The position numbers and the translations under genes are program-made. The notes under the pieces are model-generated. The model saw only the letters and a list, made by a program, of their open reading frames with translations. It was not told the origin of the DNA and did not search any database. This document shows, piece by piece, positions 1 through 5,229 of a DNA stretch of 11,469 nucleotides. Source of the stretch: JBPOIC01 sp052034865 (GTDB taxonomy: Bacteria; UBA10199; JADFYH01). The stretch is taken from assembly GCA_052034865.1 (NCBI GenBank), contig JBPOIC010000021.1, forward strand, positions 1-11,469. The letters are read 5' to 3'. How positions within the stretch are numbered: position 1 is the first letter of the stretch; the number at the start of each line of letters is the position of its first letter.

Positions 1-189
1 AATAAAGATGTCGTGCTTGCGGTGATTAATGGCGAGCTTACTGTCAAACGCTACCGAATTGTGCAGGATAAAATCTGCCTCGTGCCTGAAAATCCAAAGT
101 ATGCAATTTTAGAGATCACCGAAGGGATGGAGTTCGAGGTCTGGGGTGTGGTGACATACGCGATTCATACATTGAAGGGCGGAGTATGA
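1..189 (+). CDS. umuD: UmuD, SOS mutagenesis peptidase subunit (3' end only)
   Basis: The last 62 codons of a UmuD/LexA-type S24 peptidase are open from base 1 and stop at TGA 187-189; the start and the catalytic serine lie off the left edge. UmuD cleaves itself after RecA-ssDNA activation, and the resulting UmuD' dimer joins UmuC to form DNA polymerase V. The visible piece aligns with the C-terminus of E. coli UmuD: the stretch GELTVKR matches DGEFTVKK, so the lysine at codon 16 (46-48) corresponds to catalytic Lys97, followed by the conserved LVPENPKYAI strand and the ending EVWGVVTYAI. umuC follows after 88 bp, an unusually wide gap for a umuDC pair, which often abut or overlap. Any LexA box would be upstream of the window. 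The UmuD assignment, as opposed to LexA, rests on the umuC neighbour and the short C-terminus. Confidence 0.9.
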   Translation, partial: NKDVVLAVINGELTVKRYRIVQDKICLVPENPKYAILEITEGMEFEVWGVVTYAIHTLKGGV

Positions 190-277
190 TTTTTTGCAGA
201 CGGAGGTCAGCGGTCAGCGCCATTCCCGGAAGACAGAGCTGCAGTCAACCCAATGCAAGACGGAGCAAGTGAGAGAG
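190..277 (+). other. umuD-umuC spacer with repetitive GACGGAG motifs
   Basis: This 88-bp gap separates umuD from the chosen umuC start. It holds AGACGGAGGTC at 198-208, a tandem GGTCAGC pair at 205-218, and a second partial core AGACGGAG at 258-265. These resemble the exact AGACGGAGGAC copies found inside umuC and at 2695-2705. The frame is open from a TTG at 194, but the residues it would add do not resemble any UmuC N-terminus, so I read it as a non-coding repeat-derived spacer. Confidence 0.5.
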
Positions 278-1561
278 ATGGCGATTGCTTTAGTGGATTG
301 CAATAATTTTTTTGTTTCCTGCGAGCGGGTATTTCGTCCCGAGCTCAAAGGTCGGCCTGTGGTCGTCTTATCCAACAACGACGGGTGTGTGATCTCGCGC
401 TCCAGTGAAGTGAAGGCCTTGGGGATTCAGATGGGCGAGCCGTATTTCAAGATTCAAAAAATCCTCCATCAATTTAATATTGCCGTTTTTTCTTCGAACT
501 TCATGCTTTATAGCGATTTGTCCCGACGTGTCATGGAAACGCTTTCGCAGTTTTCCGAAAAAATTGAAATCTATTCGATCGATGAGGCCTTTTTGCATCT
601 GACAGAGGGAAAAAATGCAGACGGAGGACGAGTCATTCCTTCCAACTCCAATTTGGAAGACGGAGGACAGGCGATTCAAAAGAAAGTTTATCAATGGACA
701 GGAATTCCCACCTCGATTGGAATCGGACCCACCAAGAGCTTGGCGAAGGCAGGAGCTTATTTTGCCAAAAAGATGGAAAGTTTGAGGGGCGTGTGTGTGC
801 TGAGCAATCTCAAAGATCAGCGTGAGGCCCTTAAGCATTTGCCGATAGAAGAAGTGTGGGGCATTGGTCGAAGTTATTCCCAGTTTTTAAAGCATCAGAG
901 GATTGAGACAGCCTATGCGTTTACGCAAGCCCCAGAAGATTGGGTGCGCCGAAAAATGGGAGTGGTAGGCAGTCGACTGCAACAAGAGCTTTTGGGAAGA
1001 GCATGTCTAGAGATTGAATCACATCCGGATCCGAAAAAAGGAATTTGCACTTCCCGTTCGTTCGGATCTCCCATCGAGAATCTATCTGAGCTTAAAGAAG
1101 CGGTAAGTCATTTTGTAGCGCAGGCGGCGGTCAAGTTAAGAAAAGAAAAATTGCAGACCGGACAAATTACCGTATTTATCAGCACTTCACGGTTTCAACC
1201 GAATAGCTACTTCAATTCTTCGTCGATCAGCCTTCCTTACTTCACGGCTTTCACACCCGAGATGATTTCGATTGCCCTGGAAGAGCTTCGAAAAATTTTT
1301 CGTCCTGGTTTTTTCTATAAAAAAGCCGGGGTGCTGTTGGAGAACTTAAGGCCTGAAGGACAGGCATCGCTTTTTGATCCTCTCGATCGCACGAAGGCGA
1401 ATTGCTTAATGAAAACCGTTGATCACCTGAATGCCACTTTGGGGAGAAGTACGGTTCGTTTTGGATCGGAAGGGATTGCACCCGCCTGGCGTCCGCGTGC
1501 CGAACATTGCTCGCCGCGCTATACGACCGATTGGAAAGAGTTGCCGGTGATTCGGATTTGA
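278..1561 (+). CDS. umuC: UmuC, Y-family DNA polymerase V catalytic subunit
   Basis: Y-family translesion polymerase of 427 aa (E. coli UmuC is 422), copying past lesions during the SOS response with UmuD' and RecA. The N-terminus MAIALVDCNNFFVSCE gives catalytic Asp7. FRPELKGRPVVVLSNNDGC is the typical fingers/palm segment, and SIDE at 100-103 supplies Asp102 and Glu103 for metal binding. WTGIPTSIGIGPTKSLAK (140-157) and VWGIGR follow, leading to the little-finger domain. QASLF at 362-366 fits a beta-clamp-binding motif, and the C-terminal SPRYTT tail is a UmuC hallmark. ATG 278 was chosen because homology begins there, with GGAG at 262-265 upstream; an in-frame TTG at 194 adds 28 unrelated residues. 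One oddity: residues 114-130 hold two copies of a DGG-containing repeat from an 11-bp direct repeat, making this loop about 10 residues longer than usual. The smr gene follows 24 bp downstream, probably in the same operon. Confidence 0.96.
   Translation: MAIALVDCNNFFVSCERVFRPELKGRPVVVLSNNDGCVISRSSEVKALGIQMGEPYFKIQKILHQFNIAVFSSNFMLYSDLSRRVMETLSQFSEKIEIYSIDEAFLHLTEGKNADGGRVIPSNSNLEDGGQAIQKKVYQWTGIPTSIGIGPTKSLAKAGAYFAKKMESLRGVCVLSNLKDQREALKHLPIEEVWGIGRSYSQFLKHQRIETAYAFTQAPEDWVRRKMGVVGSRLQQELLGRACLEIESHPDPKKGICTSRSFGSPIENLSELKEAVSHFVAQAAVKLRKEKLQTGQITVFISTSRFQPNSYFNSSSISLPYFTAFTPEMISIALEELRKIFRPGFFYKKAGVLLENLRPEGQASLFDPLDRTKANCLMKTVDHLNATLGRSTVRFGSEGIAPAWRPRAEHCSPRYTTDWKELPVIRI
619..668 (+). repeat. 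11-bp direct repeat flanking a hairpin, in frame within umuC
   Basis: AGACGGAGGAC occurs at 619-629 and again at 658-668, exactly 39 bp (13 codons) apart. Between them is a perfect hairpin, with arms CTTCCAA 639-645 and TTGGAAG 653-659 around a 7-nt loop. The reading frame stays open throughout. Deleting one 39-bp period joins the flanks as ...KNADGGQAIQKK, which restores roughly the usual UmuC spacing between the SIDEAF motif and the next helix. This looks like an in-frame insertion or tandem expansion of a short palindromic repeat; the mechanism is inferred. Confidence 0.7.
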
Positions 1562-1585
1562 TTTTTGAAAGGTAGAATTCATTTT

Positions 1586-1840
1586 ATGAAGAAAAAAACA
1601 TCCTCTTCATTATCTTCCAACGAGCTCGATCTTCACGGTTTTCGCCTGCACGAAGCCGAAGACGAAGTGCTCAAGTTTATCGACCGTTTGCATTATCAGG
1701 GAGAAACCATGGGAGAGATTATTCACGGCCTGGGAGTGATCGCCGAAAAATTGCCGGAGTGGCTGCGCAGTTATCCGCATGTGAGGCATTTCAATACTCG
1801 ACCGTTTAATCGCGGGGTGACAGTAGTTTATTTGGGATGA
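1586..1840 (+). CDS. Small Smr-domain protein
   Basis: An 84-aa protein that is almost entirely one Smr domain, the fold found at the C-terminus of MutS2 and in stand-alone bacterial proteins. Members bind or nick branched DNA or RNA; which activity applies here is unknown. The LDLHG signature lies at residues 14-18, followed by a helix, then IIHGLG (45-50), the HGxG nucleotide/nucleic-acid-binding motif, and an ending VTVVYLG beta-strand. A short Lys/Ser-rich leader precedes the domain. ATG 1586 is preferred because GGT at 1571-1573 with its purine context provides a plausible ribosome site; an in-frame TTG at 1565 would add 7 residues. It sits 24 bp after umuC on the same strand, suggesting co-transcription and a possible DNA-repair role. 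Some Smr domains keep a basic residue after HGxG, but here the sequence is HGLGVIAEK, so nuclease activity is uncertain. Confidence 0.85.
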   Translation: MKKKTSSSLSSNELDLHGFRLHEAEDEVLKFIDRLHYQGETMGEIIHGLGVIAEKLPEWLRSYPHVRHFNTRPFNRGVTVVYLG

Positions 1841-1925
1841 GGGATAGATTTAATTCGCTTTTTCTATTCGGAGCTTTTTCTCCCTCTCCTTAAAGAGGAT
1901 CAGGATGAGCGGATGGAATATTTGC

Positions 1926-1945
1926 GGGCGACTCATGAGTCGCCC
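1926..1945. repeat. Perfect 20-bp palindrome, REP-like, in a convergent gap
   Basis: GGGCGACTCATGAGTCGCCC is its own reverse complement and is followed by CTACA. It lies between the ends of the convergent smr and PEBP genes. No long T-run follows on either strand, so it is not a textbook terminator, although it could still stop or protect transcripts. The outer bases GGGGCG...CGCCCCTA are shared with the palindrome at 2773-2798 while the centres differ, as expected of a dispersed REP-type family. Confidence 0.7.
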
Positions 1946-2002
1946 CTACAAGAAAATTGAATTCAGAATTTTTCTTCTGTCTTCTCCTATCTCTCTCAAC
2001 TC

Positions 2003-2554
2003 CTACCTACCATAACTCACGGTTAAAGAAGCCTTCGCCAGGGTATTTTGGTGGAGAAAAAAGCCGAGCATGGCGGCAGAGGCGTCGGCGTTGAGATCGA
2101 GCTTTTCAGTTTTTAAGGCGTAGATCGTAAAAATATAGCGATGGGGCTTGTCTCCTGGAGGTGGGCAAGCGCCGCCATATCCGGGTTTGCCGAAGTCTGT
2201 GCGGCCTTCCAGGGCAGTTGCCGGGAGTGCAAGCTTTCCGGATTCGGCAGATTTGAGTTTGGAGGTCGTCGCCGGAAGATTAAAAATCGTCCAGTGCCAC
2301 CAACCGCTGCCCGTAGGGGCATCAGGGTCATACATCGTGATCGCAAAACTTTTGGTTTCCGCAGGGGCGTTTTTCCAGAAAAGGGCAGGGGAGAAATTTT
2401 TTCCGGAGCAACCGAAACCATTCAAAATGAATTTCTCTCCGAGAGTTCCTCCGTCTTTCAGATCCGGGCTGGTGAGCGTGAAGTCCGCTGCCTGGGTTGA
2501 AAGGCTGAGGGTGATAAAAAGAAAAAAGAAGAAGAGTACGAGTTTGTTTTTCAT
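2003..2554 (-). CDS. Secreted PEBP/YbhB-YbcL family protein
   Basis: A 183-aa member of the phosphatidylethanolamine-binding protein family (bacterial YbhB/YbcL, the so-called Raf-kinase-inhibitor-like proteins). The bacterial function is poorly defined; the fold has an anion/phospholipid-headgroup pocket. The first 22 residues form a signal peptide, with a Phe-rich core and likely cleavage after STQA, so the protein is probably periplasmic. The family motifs SPDLKDGGTLGEKF (29-42), YDPDAP (75-80), GWWHW (84-88), YGGACPPPGDKPHRY (126-140) and FTIYAL are all present. Cys49 and Cys130 are the only cysteines and could pair after export. ATG 2554 was chosen because AGGAG lies 7 bases upstream and the signal peptide begins there; the frame continues open upstream from a TTG at 2620, giving residues without signal character. 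It is convergent with smr and lies downstream of PIF1, 383 bp away on the same strand. Confidence 0.93.
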   Translation of the reverse strand: MKNKLVLFFFFLFITLSLSTQAADFTLTSPDLKDGGTLGEKFILNGFGCSGKNFSPALFWKNAPAETKSFAITMYDPDAPTGSGWWHWTIFNLPATTSKLKSAESGKLALPATALEGRTDFGKPGYGGACPPPGDKPHRYIFTIYALKTEKLDLNADASAAMLGFFLHQNTLAKASLTVSYGR

Positions 2555-2694
2555 AGGGAAGCTCCTGAAGATAGGGTTCGTCTTAAATTCGGCGTGGTCG
2601 ATTTTAGCAATTTCTCGCAATTCATCCAGCTCTTCGTTGTCGGTCTTTGCCCGTCAGTCTGCCTCTGTTGATGTAAGTCTTTCTACGGGTGAAA

Positions 2695-2705
2695 GTCCTC
2701 CGTCT
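2695..2705 (-). repeat. Dispersed copy of the AGACGGAGGAC repeat
   Basis: The plus strand reads GTCCTCCGTCT, the exact complement of the 11-mer found twice in umuC. Three exact copies of an 11-mer in 11.5 kb are far above chance expectation (about 0.005 per arbitrary 11-mer over both strands). It lies in non-coding sequence upstream of the PEBP gene. Confidence 0.55.
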
Positions 2706-2772
2706 TGATCTGTATTTTGATCTGTACCTTTCTCATCCAAAACTTCCAAGCGAAACATGGCCTCTGCAATGC

Positions 2773-2798
2773 TAGGGGCGTCTGGCCAGACGCCTCTA
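2773..2798. repeat. REP-like palindrome, second copy
   Basis: A 26-bp inverted repeat with a fully symmetric 18-bp core, GGCGTCTGGCCAGACGCC (2777-2794), extended by TA/TA ends with one G-T mismatch (2776/2795). Its GGGGCG/CGCC arms and TAG/CTA edges match the palindrome at 1926-1945 while the centre differs. It lies in the gap between the PIF1 and PEBP genes. Confidence 0.6.
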
Positions 2799-2801
2799 AG
2801 G

Positions 2802-2847
2802 TCCTTCGAGCCTGGCAGACTCAGGACTTACGACTCAGGGCGAAGGA
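2802..2847. repeat. 46-bp inverted-repeat element TCCTTCG...CGAAGGA
   Basis: The ends are 7-bp complementary arms at 2802-2808 and 2841-2847. The interior carries GACTCAGG twice, at 2818-2825 and 2832-2839. It follows directly after the palindrome at 2773-2798. It looks like another short interspersed repeat, and no gene is associated with it in the window. Confidence 0.45.
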
Positions 2848-2937
2848 AAAATGGAAGGTGGAGGAAACTGTCTATCCTTCGACGGGGTCAAGATGTCCGG
2901 TCAAGGATGTGTTTTTAATTTTAAGATACACCCGACT

Positions 2938-4212
2938 TTATTGCCCTTCTCTTTCCTTTTCCAACTGCCGGTAAAATTCGACTACGTGAGGATCGACCCT
3001 GATCGAGGCCTCATCCCAACCGGTGAGCGTGAGTCCGGCACCTTTTCTCAAGCGGCTTAAGGCAACGTAGGCATGACCGGGCTCCCAGAGTTTTTGAAGA
3101 TCGCAGACCATCGCATCGAGTGTGGCGCCTTGGGCCTTGTGGATGGTGGTGGCGTAGGCAAGCAGAAGGGGAAAATTTGTTGCGGTGGCCATTGCCTTGC
3201 CATCGGCATCCAAAAGAGAAAAGCTTTCTGGATGGATCGTCACCTCACGCCCTTTGCTTAAGCGCAAAGTCATCTCATCCTTTTCAATCATCACAATCGT
3301 TCCGAGAGATCCATTCACGTATTGATATTGAGGATCGTTGACGCGAATCATTACTAGGGCACCTTCCTTGACTGAAAGGATTTCGGGGATGGGGGCCTGC
3401 TGTTTCATCTTTTCGATCGCCATCGGATTTCCGGTGTAGAGAGTTCGAAACTCATGAAGAGGTTTTTGAATTTCAGCCAAACGCATTCGATTGAAACTGT
3501 CGGCCATTTCACGGCGTGGAAATAGGTGCGGGACATCTTTGGGGGCCTGAAGATTAAAAAGATCCGGATCCGTTCTGCGATCTAAATATTCGCGCACCCT
3601 GTCATTCACTATCCCATCGCGGATAAAGTTGAGGACCTCGAGATATTCTTCATCCTGTGTGCGCATCATCGATTCAAGCAGTACTGAAATAAACTGGGAC
3701 CTTTTCCACGCCTCTTCCAGAAAGGCCCATTCCTTTTTTTGATTCCAAGGATTGACGGGAGGAAGCTGCGAGAAATCACCCACGGCAATCACGCGTGCGC
3801 CTCCCCATGGCAGAGAGTGATTTCTTGCACGGCGGCAAATTTCTTCAGCCGCTCGAAAGGTAGGCCCCGAAATCATCGAGACTTCATCGAGGACAAAACC
3901 TTCGATTTTTTTAAGCCGGTTCACGACCCGTGAGCTGTCAAGTGCGCGGGCGATCGTTTTTTCAACTCCACCTTCCATCACTCCCAGTCCAAAAAAACTG
4001 TGAAAGGTGCGTCCTCCCACGAGCACAGCGGCGGCTCCGGTGCTTGCGACAATGGGGAAATATTTGCGATCTTTATTTTTTAGAAAATGGCGGAGGAGGT
4101 AGCTTTTGCCACTGCCCGCACGGCCGGTGATGAACACGTTATCCCAACCAGCTTTAAGAATCTGAAGGGCTTTTTTCTGGCAGGGGCTTAATTGGCCTGG
4201 GCTTACTTTCAT
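2938..4212 (-). CDS. PIF1-like SF1B DNA helicase
   Basis: A 424-aa helicase of the PIF1/RecD2-like SF1B group, expected to unwind DNA 5'-to-3' using ATP; PIF1 relatives resolve G-quadruplexes, R-loops and stalled forks. Walker A is GRAGSGKS (30-37), motif Ia ASTGAAA (57-63), Walker B VLDEVSM (107-113) and motif III GDFSQLPPV (145-153). Motif IV is around MMRTQD (182-187). GALVMIRVND and YVNGSLGTIV (299-307) form the SH3-like 2B region. Motif V is TTIHKAQG (355-362) and motif VI AYVALSRLR (381-389). All key ATPase residues are present and the length suits a compact bacterial PIF1 without accessory domains. It starts at ATG 4212, with AAGGA some 14 bases upstream, slightly far. It is transcribed alone, divergent from the DKNYY gene. 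The target is not revealed by context. RecD is less likely, because no RecBC genes are nearby and the N-terminal domain is missing. Confidence 0.93.
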   Translation of the reverse strand: MKVSPGQLSPCQKKALQILKAGWDNVFITGRAGSGKSYLLRHFLKNKDRKYFPIVASTGAAAVLVGGRTFHSFFGLGVMEGGVEKTIARALDSSRVVNRLKKIEGFVLDEVSMISGPTFRAAEEICRRARNHSLPWGGARVIAVGDFSQLPPVNPWNQKKEWAFLEEAWKRSQFISVLLESMMRTQDEEYLEVLNFIRDGIVNDRVREYLDRRTDPDLFNLQAPKDVPHLFPRREMADSFNRMRLAEIQKPLHEFRTLYTGNPMAIEKMKQQAPIPEILSVKEGALVMIRVNDPQYQYVNGSLGTIVMIEKDEMTLRLSKGREVTIHPESFSLLDADGKAMATATNFPLLLAYATTIHKAQGATLDAMVCDLQKLWEPGHAYVALSRLRKGAGLTLTGWDEASIRVDPHVVEFYRQLEKEREGQ

Positions 4213-4340
4213 TGGACTCGCTTATCCTTCCAAACATTCTTTTTCAATGGAAGAGAGTGTGTTAGGAAAAAGTGATTGCAGATGCGATCGCGCTCGCCAC
4301 TTACATCCACGCTTCGATTATAATGAGGATGGGATTTTTC

Positions 4341-5063
4341 ATGCCTCCAAAAAAACGCATGCTTTTAATTCTTTTATTCCTCCTGGTTTTTCTCTGTCTT
4401 CTCCACGATCTATTTTTTTATTTCTACCCGCGGCAAGGATACACACGGCAATTTCTTTTTCCTGCGGGCCCTCGTGTGTATTTTCATTATGCCAATCCTT
4501 GGAAGAGCTCCTGGACCCATCGTCCTCTTTCTCATGTTCAACTTTTCTCCTTTCGAATTTTAAATGATGAATATGCGAGCGATGGCCTACATGTTTTTCA
4601 TTGGGGGTTGTCGATGGAGGGGATTGATCCTAGAAGTTTTGAGGTTTTAAAACAGCCTTATAGCAAGGACCGACAGGGGGTTTATTTTACGAAATATGAG
4701 GGGCCAAATCGTCCGCAGACGTTGAGCCGCCTGGAGGCCGATGTGAAAAGTTTTCAGGCATTTGGAAATTTTTACGCGAAGGATTCGAACACAGTGTTTT
4801 ACTATTCCAAAAAACTCGCGGGTGTGAATCCGAACGATTTTTCAGAGCTTGGGTATGGTTATGCGAAGGATGAAACCCACGTGTATTACTTTGGACGTCT
4901 GATGCCTGAAGCCGATGCTCCGACTTTTCACACGCTTGATAAAGGGCCGAATCGTCCGTATGCCCAGGATCAATCTGGAATATATCTCAATGGGGTGAAA
5001 CTAGAGGCAGATCCTGCTACTTACGATTATCCAGCTTTTTATTATACACGACCGGTTTATTAG
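4341..5063 (+). CDS. Membrane-anchored DKNYY-repeat protein
   Basis: A 240-aa protein with a basic N-terminus (MPPKKR), one hydrophobic segment (about 7-28) acting as a signal anchor, and a periplasmic domain of DKNYY-type repeats. Five repeats begin at Tyr78, Tyr107, Tyr145, Tyr174 and Tyr207. Each reads roughly Y-[AS]-x-D-x-x-x-V-[YF]-[YF], then a Gly/Leu turn and a [DN]P..F element (for example YAKDETHVYYFGRLMPEADAPTF). The pentapeptide GPNRP occurs at 121-125 and 202-206 between repeat units. The DKNYY family is widespread but has no assigned function. Start choice: ATG 4341 has GGGA 6 bases upstream. In-frame ATGs at 4323 and 4329 are alternatives, and the longer frame back to 4272 adds residues with no family character. 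It is divergent from PIF1 and ends before the bidirectional terminator at 5176-5206. Confidence 0.82.
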   Translation: MPPKKRMLLILLFLLVFLCLLHDLFFYFYPRQGYTRQFLFPAGPRVYFHYANPWKSSWTHRPLSHVQLFSFRILNDEYASDGLHVFHWGLSMEGIDPRSFEVLKQPYSKDRQGVYFTKYEGPNRPQTLSRLEADVKSFQAFGNFYAKDSNTVFYYSKKLAGVNPNDFSELGYGYAKDETHVYYFGRLMPEADAPTFHTLDKGPNRPYAQDQSGIYLNGVKLEADPATYDYPAFYYTRPVY

Positions 5064-5087
5064 TGAGGGCTCATTTTCCTGTCTTTG

Positions 5088-5104
5088 TCATTCTGAGAGA
5101 ATGA
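5088..5104. repeat. Short inverted repeat TCATTCT-GAG-AGAATGA
   Basis: Perfect 7-bp arms around a 3-nt loop, just after the DKNYY gene. The surrounding text (GTCATTCTGAGAGAATGAGGAG) resembles a type of short interspersed palindrome beginning TGTCATTCTGAG that I recall from many environmental genomes. No T-run follows, so it is not a terminator. Confidence 0.4.
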
Positions 5105-5175
5105 GGAGAATCCAGTGAAATCCTCTGGGGCCTTCCATCTTAACACGTCCTCAAATTTCTCTACGACTTTAATAA

Positions 5176-5206
5176 AAAAGGCCTTCCAGAACATGGAAGG
5201 CCTTTT
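5176..5206. terminator. Bidirectional rho-independent terminator
   Basis: A 12-bp stem, AAAAGGCCTTCC (5176-5187) with GGAAGGCCTTTT (5195-5206), encloses a 7-nt loop and is followed by TTTTGTTTT on the plus strand. On the minus strand the stem is followed by TTTTTTATT. It sits between the convergent DKNYY and fusA genes and should end both transcripts. Confidence 0.92.
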
Positions 5207-5229
5207 GTTTTAGCAATCAAACCCTTTCC

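Larger units (their letters stand above)
2555..2937. other. Gene-free 383-bp stretch rich in short palindromes
   Basis: No convincing gene lies between PIF1 and the PEBP gene. The stretch holds an exact minus-strand copy of AGACGGAGGAC (2695-2705), a REP-like palindrome (2773-2798), a 46-bp element bounded by TCCTTCG/CGAAGGA (2802-2847), and a bulged inverted repeat with arms ATCCTT (2874-2879) and AAGGAT (2903-2908). On the minus strand the PEBP frame stays open from 2653 to the gene. One TGA (2654-2656) separates it from a further 57 open codons ending at a TAA (2828-2830). That upper part contains a possible 34-codon ORF from ATG 2758, with only a poorly spaced ribosome site. The PEBP promoter must lie here, but no clear -35/-10 pair stands out. 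Confidence 0.55.

Noticed and set aside
194..277. TTG 194 as the umuC start
   Set aside because: It would add 28 residues unlike any UmuC, and homology begins exactly at ATG 278.
2447..2456. AGACGGAGGA match on the minus strand inside the PEBP gene
   Set aside because: These bases encode the family-conserved KDGG residues, so the match is explained by protein conservation rather than a repeat copy.
2654..2656. In-frame TGA as a recoded (Trp or Sec) codon extending the PEBP protein
   Set aside because: Other genes in the window end in ordinary TGA (umuD, umuC), no SECIS-like context was seen, and the PEBP start at 2554 has its own ribosome site and signal peptide.
2148..2708. 186-codon plus-strand open frame opposite the PEBP gene
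   Set aside because: The antisense frame has no domain character, and the minus-strand frame carries clear family motifs and a signal peptide.
4319..4324. TATAAT as -10 of the DKNYY gene promoter
   Set aside because: It is a perfect hexamer, but the bases 17 bp upstream (GCCACT) are a poor -35, and a start near 4331 would leave only about 10 bases before ATG 4341. Left unannotated.
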